From positions 1 to 36,281 of the forward strand of contig JAUYJC010000092.1 of the NCBI GenBank assembly GCA_030688735.1: DNA of 36,281 nt. Reading direction: 5' to 3'. Every line of letters begins with the position of its first letter. The first letter of the stretch is position 1. This document shows positions 1-8,698 of the stretch, one piece after another. The translations under genes and the position numbers were made by a program. The DNA comes from Deltaproteobacteria bacterium (lineage in GTDB: Bacteria > Desulfobacterota > Binatia > UBA9968). The notes below the pieces were generated by a model. It worked only from the letters and a program-made list of their open reading frames with translations, was not told the DNA's origin and ran no database searches.

Positions 1-194
1 AAAGTGCTGAAAATCACTATCAAGGAACTCTCAAGCTGTAAATACTCCTAGGCCCAGCTGCGGTCAGAGCTAGAAGCCGCTGTCAGAGAGGAGCGGCAAC
101 GCCGGATTGTTATGTCGCTATATTAGGTGGTGGATTTGGGACGTTCGAATGCAATTGCAGCCCTGGGGGGAACCTGTTACTTTTTGAGCAACCT
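1..194. other. Left-edge segment without a supported gene
   Basis: No convincing gene is visible. Plus frame 1 is open from the window edge to a TAG at 49-51 (about 16 codons), so the tail of an upstream gene is possible but cannot be supported from so short a piece. No clear promoter was recognised before the ATPase gene. The run 'ctgggggg' at 163-170 is too far from the ATG at 195 to be its ribosome binding site. Confidence 0.4.
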
Positions 195-1559
195 ATGGCG
201 GAGTCAGTAAAAAGAGCCACGACGATCCAAGAGGCCCAGTGGGCGTGCGAATTGGTCCCGTTGCCGGAAGGCGATTCCAGGTGGGTGAACCTGACGCAAA
301 TCCGCGGAACCGACGTCCAAAAACGGCTCTTCAAGTTACTCGTGAAACCTGAAAGCGCCAAGGACGCCTTCTCTCACATCACATTCGCCGGTCACCGTGG
401 CTGCGGCAAATCCACCGAACTCCTCCAACTGAGTGAAACCCTGAAGCCAGGCAAGTTTCTCGTCATCAACTGCCAGGCGAACGAAGAGCTGGATACTTCC
501 GACATCGAGTACTCCGACCTTCTGCTCGCCGCTTCCAAAGTGCTGGTGGAAAGAGTGGGCAAGGAGTTCCACCTAAACCAAGAACTTCTGGAGCAACTCA
601 CGAAATGGTTCGCCGAAGTTACGGAGGTTGATACCGAAACCGTAAAAAAGGAGATCGCGCTTCAAACCGAGGCAAAAGCCGAAACAGGAGTTCCTTTCTT
701 TGCGAGTTTTCTCGCCAAGCTCACGGCTCTCATCAAGGGCACGAAGGAACATAGGGAAGAGATACGGAAGCGGATTCTCAAGAGCCCCGACCAGCTTATC
801 TTCAGCGTCAACCAGATACTCGATGACTGTTATCGCGCCGTTAAAGAGAATGGCAGCTATGAAGAGATCGTGTTGGTCTTCGATAATATGGACCGCTATG
901 CGCCGGAAACGGTTCAGAAGATTCTGGTCGAACAAGCCGACAATCTCAAACGCCTGCGCTGCAACATCATTTACACGGTTCCCATTTCATTGATTTATGA
1001 CCCAAGGGGAACGGCGCTGCCCGACGTCTTCAAGAACGTCGTCCTGCCGATGATTAAGATTCGCGAGCGGGACCAAAGTTGGAATCAGACCTATGCGCCG
1101 GGCGTCAAGAAACTGGCCGAAGTCATCGAGCGGCGGGTTGAAGTCGCCAAAGTTTTCTCTAAACCGGAGTTGGTTACGGCGCTGGCGCTAAAAAGCGGCG
1201 GCTCTTTGCGAGAATTGATGCGTTTGGTCCAGGAAGCCTGCATCGAAGCGACGGCAGACAAAATCGACCAGGCCGCCGTGGAGAAAGCGATTATCAATGT
1301 CCGCTCGGAATTCATTCGCCAGATGCCGCAGTCATGTTTTGCGGAGCTGGCCAAGATTCACACGAACAAAAACACAGACAACACGCCGGATCAAAGAAAC
1401 ATCCTCTTTTATCGCTACGCCCTAGAATATTTGGACAGTGATGGAAACAGATGGGTGGACGTTCATCCGCTAATTTACGACGTTCCTGATTTTCAAACCG
1501 CCTTAAAGGGTCTCACTGGTGGCAAAAAGCCAAAGAAGAAAAAACCCAAAGGCCGCTGA
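195..1559 (+). CDS. P-loop (AAA-type) ATPase, function unknown
   Basis: A 454-aa cytosolic protein that probably binds and hydrolyses ATP. A Walker A motif, GHRGCGKST, lies at residues 66-74. A Walker B-like hydrophobic strand ending in acidic residues (IVLVFDNMD) is at about 225-233, and a sensor-1-like strand (NIIYTVPISLIY) follows at about 257-268. The region after about 300 is probably an alpha-helical lid. The C-terminus is a lysine-rich tail (KKPKKKKPKGR). No signal peptide or membrane segment is seen. The ATG at 195 has only a weak Shine-Dalgarno; it is the first start of the open frame. The gene overlaps the following TPR gene by 41 bp in another frame, so the two are probably translationally coupled and may form one complex. 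Base composition looks less GC-rich than the flagellar genes downstream. The fold call is secure; the biological role is not known. Confidence 0.8.
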   Translation: MAESVKRATTIQEAQWACELVPLPEGDSRWVNLTQIRGTDVQKRLFKLLVKPESAKDAFSHITFAGHRGCGKSTELLQLSETLKPGKFLVINCQANEELDTSDIEYSDLLLAASKVLVERVGKEFHLNQELLEQLTKWFAEVTEVDTETVKKEIALQTEAKAETGVPFFASFLAKLTALIKGTKEHREEIRKRILKSPDQLIFSVNQILDDCYRAVKENGSYEEIVLVFDNMDRYAPETVQKILVEQADNLKRLRCNIIYTVPISLIYDPRGTALPDVFKNVVLPMIKIRERDQSWNQTYAPGVKKLAEVIERRVEVAKVFSKPELVTALALKSGGSLRELMRLVQEACIEATADKIDQAAVEKAIINVRSEFIRQMPQSCFAELAKIHTNKNTDNTPDQRNILFYRYALEYLDSDGNRWVDVHPLIYDVPDFQTALKGLTGGKKPKKKKPKGR

Positions 1560-3642
1560 GAAAAAGCCAGAGCAGCCGGCCGCATCGGAGTTCGACAAAC
1601 TTCTGCGGTTTATCGTCAACTTCCGGGGCCGTTTTGCACTCGCCTTCATTTGCGGCGAAGATCGGAAGCAGCGGGACGGCGTCCTGGCTTCCCTGACGGA
1701 TTTACTGAAGGAAAAGGAAGTGAATCTAACTCGCGTCGATCTAACTTTCCGGGAGGCAACCGATCTTCTTGGGATGCTGAGAGAGGAATGCAAACAAACC
1801 GATCGCGCTGCCATCGTTGTCACCGGCATCGAAGCGTCCCTTGACCGCAACTTTCTCGCGTCGCTCAACGTCCAGCGCGACCTGATCTCACAGCAAATCA
1901 AGTGCCCCATCCTGTTCTGGGTTTCAACCTTTGCCCTTAATCTCTTTGCCAGGGACGCGCCGGATTTCTACGACTTTCGCCAAACGGTATTCAATTTCCC
2001 GGTGGCGCAACCCAGCGAAACCTTCCGCCCCACCGAGTCTTCGGCACAGGTTGCACTTCCGTTTGAAGCCCCCGCCAAGGGGTCGGCAGAGCGAACGAAT
2101 TATCTGCTTAACCAGTTAGACAAATACCAGAGGGATGAACAAAGTCTGGGATACCGGGAAAAACTCGCTTACGCTGAGTTGCTGGAAGAAGTAGCTCGCT
2201 CCTACCAAAGCGAACGGCACCGGACGGAAGCGCTCCCGTATCTCCAAAAGGCCCTCGATATCTACGTTGGCGTCCAGGCAAAGACGAGACAAGCCTCTGT
2301 TCTGCACGCCCTTGGTGAGACGTACTACTCTGCTGACAATCAATCCAAAGCCGCTGAGAACTTCGGCCGGGCGCTTCAGCTTTTCCGCAAGATTGGGGAT
2401 CGTCTAGGGGAAGCCAACGCCCTTAAGAGCCTCGGCGACGTGAAGGGAGCGCAAGCTGACCATGGGGAAGCTGAGAAGTTGTATGAGCAATCGCTTCCGA
2501 TTCACCGTGAGATTGGGGACCGTCTTGGGGAAGCCAACGTCCTTCGGAGCCTGGGAGATGTGAAGGGGGCGCAAGCCGACTATGAGCAAGCGGACAACTT
2601 GTATCAACAGGCGCTGGTGATTTACCGCAAGATCAGGAGTCGTTTGGGGGAAGCCAACTCCCTTCAAGGTCTCGGGGACGTGAAGAAGATGCGGGGCGAC
2701 TATAGGGAAGCGGAGAAGCTTTATGGCCAAGCGCTGTCGATTCACCGCGAGGTCGGGGACCGTCTAGGGGAGGCCAATGCCATTCTGAGTGTTGGGGACG
2801 TGAAGGGACACCAGGGCGAGTACGCGCAAGCGGCGAAGTGCTTTCAGGAGGCACTGGCGACTCATCGTGGGATAGGCGATCGTCTAGGAGAAGCCAACGC
2901 CGTTCTGAAGCTCGGCGACTTTGAATGGGCGCAGTCGGACAACGTTGAAGCGGAGAAGCTCTATCAGCAGGCGCTCGCGATTTACCGCAACGTTGGGGCT
3001 CGTCTTGGCGAGGCCACTGCTCTTCAGAGGCTCGGGGATGTGAAGAGGGCACAGTCGGACAACGCTCAAGCGGAGAAGCTCTATCAGCGGGCGCTGCCGA
3101 TTCACCGCGAGATCGGTGACCGCGTCGGCGAGGCCAACGCACTTCAAAGTCTCGGCGACGTGAAACGGATGCAGTCCGACTATGCCCAAGCCGAGAAGTT
3201 CTATCAGCAGGCGCTACCGATTCACCGGGAGATCGGCAACCGCCTGGGCGAGGCCAATGCTCTTCAAAGCCTCGGCGATGTAAAGCGGATGCAGTCTGAC
3301 TATGCACAGGCCGAGAAGTTCTATCAGCAGGCGCTGCCGATTCACCGCGAGATCGGCAGTCGTTTAGGCGAGGCCAACGCACTTAAAAGCCTCGGCGATG
3401 TGAAATGGCCGGAGAAACGGTACGCGGAGGCCGAAGAATTCTTACTAAAAGCAATGGGTATCTACGCCACCATCGACGACAAGTACAGCCAGGGTAATAC
3501 CTATATCTCACTAGCGCGCCTGTATCGCGCTAACGGCGAAAAGCAGAAAGCGGAGATGTCGGCCCGCCGGGCGAAGGATTTTCTCGCCGCCTTTCCAAAG
3601 CTAGTGGCCACTTGCGACGAGATTATTCGCGATGTCTCATAA
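1519..3642 (+). CDS. TPR-repeat protein with N-terminal degenerate NTPase-like domain
   Basis: A 707-aa protein beginning inside the end of the ATPase gene. After a basic, Pro/Ala-rich N-terminus, residues about 25-175 look like an inactive P-loop-type domain. There is no Walker A motif, but there are strands such as IVVTGIEASLD and CPILFWVSTFALNLFA, then 'APDFYDF', a pattern I associate with NTPase-like domains of bacterial TPR proteins. From about residue 200 to 690 it is tetratricopeptide repeats of the 40-residue kinesin-light-chain type (core GDRLGEANAL.SLGDVK....DY..AEK.Y.QAL.IHREIG). Nine central units are exactly in register. TPR arrays bind proteins, so it probably serves as sensor or scaffold for the upstream ATPase. 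No transmembrane segment is seen. The partner or ligand cannot be told from sequence. Confidence 0.8.
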   Translation: MAKSQRRKNPKAAEKKPEQPAASEFDKLLRFIVNFRGRFALAFICGEDRKQRDGVLASLTDLLKEKEVNLTRVDLTFREATDLLGMLREECKQTDRAAIVVTGIEASLDRNFLASLNVQRDLISQQIKCPILFWVSTFALNLFARDAPDFYDFRQTVFNFPVAQPSETFRPTESSAQVALPFEAPAKGSAERTNYLLNQLDKYQRDEQSLGYREKLAYAELLEEVARSYQSERHRTEALPYLQKALDIYVGVQAKTRQASVLHALGETYYSADNQSKAAENFGRALQLFRKIGDRLGEANALKSLGDVKGAQADHGEAEKLYEQSLPIHREIGDRLGEANVLRSLGDVKGAQADYEQADNLYQQALVIYRKIRSRLGEANSLQGLGDVKKMRGDYREAEKLYGQALSIHREVGDRLGEANAILSVGDVKGHQGEYAQAAKCFQEALATHRGIGDRLGEANAVLKLGDFEWAQSDNVEAEKLYQQALAIYRNVGARLGEATALQRLGDVKRAQSDNAQAEKLYQRALPIHREIGDRVGEANALQSLGDVKRMQSDYAQAEKFYQQALPIHREIGNRLGEANALQSLGDVKRMQSDYAQAEKFYQQALPIHREIGSRLGEANALKSLGDVKWPEKRYAEAEEFLLKAMGIYATIDDKYSQGNTYISLARLYRANGEKQKAEMSARRAKDFLAAFPKLVATCDEIIRDVS
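2401..3480 (+). repeat. Nine tandem 120-bp coding repeats (TPR units)
   Basis: The motif encoding R-(L/V)-G-E-A starts at 2401, 2521, 2641, 2761, 2881, 3001, 3121, 3241 and 3361, exactly 120 bp apart with no indels. Units at 3121 and 3241 are nearly identical at the DNA level, while earlier ones have diverged. This suggests recent duplication or gene conversion within the array. Confidence 0.9.
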
Positions 3643-3743
3643 ACCAGCCAGGGAATTTCTTATTTGCGCATGAGATAGCTGCGGCGGGCGGATGCGGTGA
3701 TCGGCCGCGAAAAGAGCTCGGAGTGACTTTAGGAGGCGCAGGT

Positions 3744-4766
3744 ATGTTTCGATCACTTCACCACAGGCTTTGGCTCGTGATTACGGCTACGCTGATTTTG
3801 CCTTGGCTGGCGGCCGGCGAGCTTTCCGCTCAGGCGCCGGACCCGGACGCGGCAAAAAAAGAGGGCAAGATCATCGTCTACGGCACGACGATTCCGAACA
3901 TCATGGTGCCGATCCACACGAACTTCGAGAAACGTTACGGCGTAAAAGTCGAATACTGGCGCGCCTCGGCCACGGCTGTGACGGACCGCGCCACCACGGA
4001 ATGGCGCGCCGGCAAGCCGGGCTTCGATGTGGTCTTCGCCATCAACGGCACCGTTTCCTTGTTGAAGAAAGAGAACGCCCTGGCGAAGTTCGCGGCGCCC
4101 GCGGCGGTGAAATTTCCCGCCCAGTTCAAAGACAAGGACGATATGCTCACCGCTTTCCGCCACACGCCGATCAGCACTCTTTATAATACGGAGCTGGTGA
4201 AAGCGGCCGATCTGCCCAGGAGCTACGACGACCTGTTGGATACCAAATGGCAAAATAAAATCGTCATGCCCGATCCTTCGCGCCACACCAGCACGGCACA
4301 GTTTCTCTGGAACATGCAGAAGATCAAAGGAGACAAATGGTTGGACTACGCGCGCGCCTTGGCCCGGCAGAAGCCGTTTCTGACGGAATCGTTCGCGCCG
4401 GTCCCCATGGCCCTCGCGAAAGGCGAGGGCCACATCGGCATTACCTACGCCCAGTATGTAACGCAGGTGAAGGGTCCCTTGAGCCACGTCGTCTTCGACA
4501 AAGTCTTCACCGACTCCACCGATCTCGCCGTCGGCGCGAAATCCTCAAGTCCCAACGCCGCGCGGCTTTATATCGATTATCTCTGCAGTCCCGAGGCGCA
4601 AAAAATTATCGCCGAGACCGGCGATTTTCCCCTCGCGCCCGGTATCTATCCAAATGTCAAAGACGCGGAGAAGGTGGTCGCCAACGCGATTTTCATGGAC
4701 AATCCCAGCGACGAACAATTCAAAAAACTAAAAGAAGACTTTAGGAGGATTTTCTTGGGGCAGTAA
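3744..4766 (+). CDS. Extracellular solute-binding protein (ABC transporter, family 1/iron-type)
   Basis: A 340-aa periplasmic binding protein. The ATG at 3744 is chosen over the longer frame from 3612 because AGGAGG sits just before it and the protein then opens with a Sec signal (MFRSLHHRLWLVITATLILPWLAA..). The mature part begins DAAKKEGKIIVYGTT, typical of the FutA/AfuA-like class whose members bind ferric iron or small organic or phosphorylated ligands. Later segments (YDDLLDTKWQNKIVMPDPS; SSSPNAARLYIDYLCSPEAQ) are standard for the fold. No lipobox is evident. It starts about 100 bp after the TPR gene, so it may have its own promoter. No permease or ATPase subunit lies nearby, so the ligand and transporter are unknown. 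Confidence 0.85.
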   Translation: MFRSLHHRLWLVITATLILPWLAAGELSAQAPDPDAAKKEGKIIVYGTTIPNIMVPIHTNFEKRYGVKVEYWRASATAVTDRATTEWRAGKPGFDVVFAINGTVSLLKKENALAKFAAPAAVKFPAQFKDKDDMLTAFRHTPISTLYNTELVKAADLPRSYDDLLDTKWQNKIVMPDPSRHTSTAQFLWNMQKIKGDKWLDYARALARQKPFLTESFAPVPMALAKGEGHIGITYAQYVTQVKGPLSHVVFDKVFTDSTDLAVGAKSSSPNAARLYIDYLCSPEAQKIIAETGDFPLAPGIYPNVKDAEKVVANAIFMDNPSDEQFKKLKEDFRRIFLGQ

Positions 4767-4777
4767 CCCTGCCCGCG

Positions 4778-4800
4778 ACCGGAGGGGATTGCTCCTCGGT
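4778..4800 (+). other. Small stem-loop between the two solute-binding protein genes
   Basis: ACCG(G)AGG and CCTCGGT can pair around a short loop in the 71-bp gap between the two genes. There is no T-run, so it is not a typical terminator. It might tune relative expression of the two genes or mean nothing. Confidence 0.3.
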
Positions 4801-4837
4801 TGCTACTCGATAAATAATTCCAGCCAGGAGGTACACC

Positions 4838-5857
4838 ATGATCGTCTCTCGCTTCATCGGGCTGTTCATTATTTCCGCTTTGTGTCTCCCCAAGATGGTC
4901 TGGCCGGCGCCCGATCCCAGGACGATCGAAGCCGCCAAGAAAGAGCGGACCGTCGCCTACTATACCGGTCTCAATCTCAATGCGGTGCAAAGACTTGCCA
5001 GCGCATTCGAACAGCGATACCCGTTTTTAAAAGTCGAACCGGCCCGACAGGGTCACGTGCAAGTGAGAACGAAGATTCTTACCGAGTCCCTTGCCGGCGC
5101 GCACCGCGTCGATGTGGTTTCCATGCCCGCCATCGATCTTCAACTGCTCAAGAAAAAGGGGCTGCTGGCATCGTATCGGTCTGCGGAGCTGGACGGCATT
5201 CCGAAGGGCCTGAAAGACGAAGAGGGATTTTGGGCGGCCATGTACGTCACGCAATTCATCATCGGTTACAATAACCGGATGGTAGCCAAGAACGATCAGC
5301 CGAGGGATTGGGAGGACCTGCTGCGCGCGCAGTGGAAAAACGGCATCGGCCTCGATCCGGACTCGCCGCTTTGGTACGCCGCTCTGCTGGAATACTGGGG
5401 CAGCGATAAAACGAACAGGTTGATGCGGGGCCTGGCGGCCCAACAACCACACCTGCGGCGCGGCTATACGCTGTTGGCTCAGATGGTGGCCGCCGGTGAG
5501 TTTCCTTTGGCCGTCGTCCATGCCCACAAAGTTGAGGAGATGAAAGCCAACGGCGCGCCTCTCGATTGGGTGCGGACCGTCGATCCCGTGGTGACTTCCG
5601 GCCACGCCATCGCGGTTTCGGCCCATGCACCGCATCCGAACGCCGCCAGACTGCTGGCGGATTTTATCTTGTCGAAGGAAGGACAGTTGACGCTGCACCG
5701 ATCGTTTCTGGTCCCCGTCAGGACGGACATTCCTCCACTCACTCCCGCCTTGGACCAAAGCAAGTTAAAAGTTTTTCCTGTCCGCGCCGAACTTGCCGAG
5801 GACTACGAAAAATACGAAAAACAGTATCATGGGTTTTTCGGCGCGAGAGCGAGATGA
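4838..5857 (+). CDS. Second extracellular solute-binding protein
   Basis: A 339-aa secreted binding protein of the same broad family as its neighbour but clearly diverged. A strong ribosome binding site (AGGAGG, 4826-4831) precedes the ATG. The N-terminus is a Sec signal (MIVSRFIGLFIISALCLP..), probably cleaved near 'VWPAPDP'. The mature chain starts TIEAAKKERTVAYYTGLN and contains PRDWEDLLRAQWKNGIGLDP and HAPHPNAARLLADFILSKEGQ, the hallmarks of iron-type family 1 binding proteins. It lies 71 bp after the first binding protein and is probably co-transcribed with it. Two adjacent binding proteins without permeases suggest paralogues serving a transporter encoded elsewhere. The substrate is not predictable. 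Confidence 0.83.
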   Translation: MIVSRFIGLFIISALCLPKMVWPAPDPRTIEAAKKERTVAYYTGLNLNAVQRLASAFEQRYPFLKVEPARQGHVQVRTKILTESLAGAHRVDVVSMPAIDLQLLKKKGLLASYRSAELDGIPKGLKDEEGFWAAMYVTQFIIGYNNRMVAKNDQPRDWEDLLRAQWKNGIGLDPDSPLWYAALLEYWGSDKTNRLMRGLAAQQPHLRRGYTLLAQMVAAGEFPLAVVHAHKVEEMKANGAPLDWVRTVDPVVTSGHAIAVSAHAPHPNAARLLADFILSKEGQLTLHRSFLVPVRTDIPPLTPALDQSKLKVFPVRAELAEDYEKYEKQYHGFFGARAR

Positions 5858-6145
5858 GAAGAGAGCAGGTGTCTAGATTCTTACCTCAGAAATGTTGGAC
5901 AAAACGACTGCAAGACAATCTATCGCGCCAAGACGCCAAGGCGCAAAGTGACACTCCGTGTCATTTCGACCGAAGGGAGAAATCTTTCTTAGATCCCTCG
6001 CGTTCGCTCGGGATGACGGGCCGAAGGCACGTCACTTGGCGTCTTTGCGGGAGTCATCTCTTTTCCGATTTTGCAATGTAAAACTCAACCGAGAATTTCA
6101 AATATGTTTGGTTAGAGTTTAACTCGCGACCGGCAACCCGGGACT
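5858..6145. repeat. Convergent intergenic spacer with a MITE-like dispersed repeat
   Basis: This spacer lies between convergent genes and has no coding potential I trust. 'aagacgccaag...gtgac' (5930-5952) is the inverted complement of 'gtcacttggcgtctt' (6031-6045), giving a roughly 120-bp element with terminal inverted repeats. Inside are a small palindrome (TGACAC-TCC-GTGTCA) and 'tgtcatttcgaccgaagggagaaatctttctt', which recurs in altered form at 7576-7609. No transposase is encoded, so it is a non-autonomous or palindromic dispersed repeat. Confidence 0.6.
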
Positions 6146-7237
6146 TCACACGGTTACCCCATTCGCTTGCAGCGCCGCTTGATAGCGTTTGCGGATTTCA
6201 GGATCTTCGTCTTTGTACTCGATCATCCAGCCGCCTTCATCGACGCCGCGGAAGACGTCGTCGTCGGTCTTCTGGTGCGAGACTTTGAAGCCCAGCGGAT
6301 GAATGCGGCTGCCGTAGCGCACCGCCAGATGGCGCGCCGGCTCCTTGCCGGTGTTGAAGTGCTGGTGAAACCAATCGCCCGGCGGACAGTAGATGCTCCC
6401 TTCGCCCCACTGGACCTCGATCACCTTGTCCTCGCGGCCGTCCGTGTAAGGATGGATGCCCAACTGCTTGTGCCAGAGCAGCACGTAGCCCGCCGATTGC
6501 AAGCCGAGGATGATCGCGCCGGGGGCATGATAGTGCGCCTTGTGATATTTGCCCACCGGCCATTCACCCAAATGACCGATCAGCGAGTTGCCGGACATCT
6601 CGAACTGGCTCAGGCGCAAGCCGGCGCCTTTGACTTCCAGGTTTTCCAGGGTTGCCGATTTGATGTCTGGGATAAAATTGGTCTCCCAAATGTTGATCAT
6701 GCCGGCCATGTAGCGTTTCTTGCCGACCTCGAAATAATTTTCCTCGCCGAAAAAGCGATCGGAAAAACTGTAGGAGCAATTGAAGACGAAATTCTCGTCG
6801 CGATAGATATCGAAGGCGAGCGGCGCGGTGGTCACGGCCAGAAAGCGCACCGGTTCCCGCGAACCGTTGACGAGCCGGTGCGTCGTGTTGAGCGGCGGCG
6901 CGAACAGACTCCACTTGCCCCACTCGAACATTTTCTTGTGGCCGTGGTCGTCCCAGATTTCCGTGGCCCCCTGTCCATTCAGGACACAGATCACTTCTTC
7001 GTAAAGATGGCGCTCCGGCTTGAGCGCGCCGCCTGCCGGGATCTCGCCGATGTATCCCCCGGTGATCCCTTGCATGCCGTGCAAATGAACGAATGCCGCA
7101 TTGCCGCCCATGCGCTCATAGGGCGCGACTTCGAGGGTGCGCAGATCCGCCATGCCGTGGCCGACGTGAATCGGCAACCCCTGGCGCTTCATCCAGCGCA
7201 CGTAGCCGGTCTTCTCGTTAAGTGGTGCGATGTCCAT
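6146..7237 (-). CDS. Double-cupin domain protein (bicupin, dioxygenase-like)
   Basis: A 363-aa soluble protein with two cupin beta-barrels. The first shows a metal-site pattern (KPERHLYEEVICVLNGQG, H77 and E81, then H120 in NTTHRLVN). The second shows HKAHYH at 232-237 and WFHQHF near 290. Bicupins of this length include gentisate-type ring-cleaving dioxygenases as well as isomerases and sugar-binding proteins; the retained histidines suggest a metal-dependent enzyme. The ATG at 7237 has a good ribosome binding site (AAGGAG). It is monocistronic in appearance and converges with the solute-binding protein genes. A role in breakdown of an aromatic or organic-acid compound is possible but unproven; the exact reaction cannot be named. 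Confidence 0.75.
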   Translation of the reverse strand: MDIAPLNEKTGYVRWMKRQGLPIHVGHGMADLRTLEVAPYERMGGNAAFVHLHGMQGITGGYIGEIPAGGALKPERHLYEEVICVLNGQGATEIWDDHGHKKMFEWGKWSLFAPPLNTTHRLVNGSREPVRFLAVTTAPLAFDIYRDENFVFNCSYSFSDRFFGEENYFEVGKKRYMAGMINIWETNFIPDIKSATLENLEVKGAGLRLSQFEMSGNSLIGHLGEWPVGKYHKAHYHAPGAIILGLQSAGYVLLWHKQLGIHPYTDGREDKVIEVQWGEGSIYCPPGDWFHQHFNTGKEPARHLAVRYGSRIHPLGFKVSHQKTDDDVFRGVDEGGWMIEYKDEDPEIRKRYQAALQANGVTV

Positions 7238-7630
7238 GACAGTCTCCTTCGATGAATTGCTATTATTTATCCTCTATTGCGGGGTAATCTCAAGCGTCCT
7301 GGTAATAGGTCGCGGCACATTCCAAAGGCTGCAAACTAAGACGAGATGCTGCACGGAGATTACCCTGCGTTTGCCGAAGCGTTAAGCATGACATCCGTAG
7401 TTGTAGGATGGGTGGAGTCCTTCGGCGCTGCTGAGGATAGACTCCGCGATACCCATCGTGAGTGGGCGGTCCTTAGTTGGCGGGCCAAGCACCCCCATCT
7501 CAATCTTCCCCCGTCGAGGGGGAAGAGGTAATTACGGGGAATCAAAGACAGGCTGGCGAAGGCCCTAAACCTGCTTGTCATGTCGAGGCGAAGCCGAGAA
7601 ATCTTTCTTCCCGTCGTTATTTCTCATCCT
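7238..7630. repeat. Spacer with palindromic and dispersed repeats
   Basis: About 390 bp without a credible gene. It contains a perfect hairpin CTTCCCCC-GTCGA-GGGGGAAG (7505-7525) and a copy of the 'tgtcatgtcga..gagaaatctttctt' repeat (7576-7609) related to 5959-5990. ORFs called here read through these repeats and are not supported. The first bases after 7237 hold the cupin gene's ribosome binding site and probably its promoter. Confidence 0.6.
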
Positions 7631-8698
7631 CTAACCCGCTCTATACCAAAACTCCGGATTGCTCTTGAAAATATTCTTAGGAATCTTGGCGTAGACGAGA
7701 TTGACGACATCGACGGCTTCGCCGATCCCAAAATCCACGACAAGACTCGCCAGCGCGTAGGCATCGGCGGCACTCAGGCCCTTTTCCGCCTGCAGAAAAT
7801 CGACGGCTTCCTGGACAGCGATGCGCGTCGCTTCGTTGAGATCGACGCTCAGGCCAGTGGCAAAATAATCCGTCGCCGTTTCAGCCCGCGGCAGTTTGAG
7901 TGGCTTGCCTTTGTGGACGATGAATTGCAGCGTCGGTTTGAGAGAAATCTCGATCGCCCCGCCGTCCACTTCGCCGTCGCCCTGCACCGCATGGCCGTCG
8001 CCGGTGAAAAATTGCGCGCCTTTGTTGAACACGGGCAAATAGAGGGTCGATCCGATGCCCAGGAATTTTAGATCCATGTTACCGCCCCACGCGCCCGGCG
8101 GCGTCGAAGAGACCATCCCCAGACTCTTGGGCGGCGACACCGCCATGATGCCCATGAACGGATTGAGCGGAATTTCGATGTCGGAGGAAAACAGAGCGAC
8201 CCGACGTTCGAGATCGATGCGGATCAACTTCGCCGACGGCTCTTGCAAAAGCGCCGGCAGCACGCCCTTGCCGGGACCGGTATTGTTAACGCCATACGGA
8301 ACGCGGAACTTGATGTCGAGGACGCGCACTTCGAGGGTATCTCCCGGCTCGGCGCCCTCGACGTAAATCGGTCCGGTGAGGACATGCACGCTGGCGCCCT
8401 TCGGCCGCTTTACTTCGGCATAAACGGTTTTCGCGTCGGCCAAAACTTCGCTTGAGGCGATGCCGTAAGCAGCGAAAAATGTCTCCGGGTCCTTAGTAGT
8501 GGTGAGTCCCTGATGCGACAGCGTTTCGATCTCGACGGTCTGGCCGGACTTAATGGTCAGCGCCGGAGGTAAATTGGCGGCGAGGTATCCCCAAAGAATC
8601 GTCTCGGGCGTCGAGCGCAGCGTGGCGTCGGGTTGGCGGCGTGGGTCGATCGTGGCGCTGAGAGCAGCGCGCGACGGAGTTGCATCCTGCTGGCTCAT
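7631..8698 (-). CDS. Acetamidase/formamidase-family protein
   Basis: A 355-aa enzyme of the FmdA/AmdA family, which hydrolyses formamide, acetamide or related amides to ammonia and the acid in the cytosol. Family hallmarks are visible: a segment near GAEPGDTLEVRVLDI, and FFTGDGHAVQGDGEVDGGAIE, the metal-site region. The track's start at 8743 is a TTG. The ATG at 8698 (MSQQDATPSRAAL) is more likely, although its ribosome binding site is weak. It lies in the same orientation as the cupin gene but about 390 bp upstream of it, with repeats between, so co-transcription is uncertain. It may supply nitrogen from amides; the true substrate is unknown. Confidence 0.85.
   Translation of the reverse strand: MSQQDATPSRAALSATIDPRRQPDATLRSTPETILWGYLAANLPPALTIKSGQTVEIETLSHQGLTTTKDPETFFAAYGIASSEVLADAKTVYAEVKRPKGASVHVLTGPIYVEGAEPGDTLEVRVLDIKFRVPYGVNNTGPGKGVLPALLQEPSAKLIRIDLERRVALFSSDIEIPLNPFMGIMAVSPPKSLGMVSSTPPGAWGGNMDLKFLGIGSTLYLPVFNKGAQFFTGDGHAVQGDGEVDGGAIEISLKPTLQFIVHKGKPLKLPRAETATDYFATGLSVDLNEATRIAVQEAVDFLQAEKGLSAADAYALASLVVDFGIGEAVDVVNLVYAKIPKNIFKSNPEFWYRAG

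Noticed and set aside
2633-3382. 249-aa minus-strand ORF with internal repeats
   Set aside because: Its repeats come from the TPR coding array on the plus strand; composition (Arg/Ser/Pro) is not protein-like.
2401-3480. Possible CRISPR-like array
   Set aside because: Repeats are 120 bp, contiguous and in-frame coding TPRs, with no spacers.
6167-7255. 362-aa plus-strand ORF
   Set aside because: Full-length antisense shadow of the bicupin gene, with no recognisable motif.
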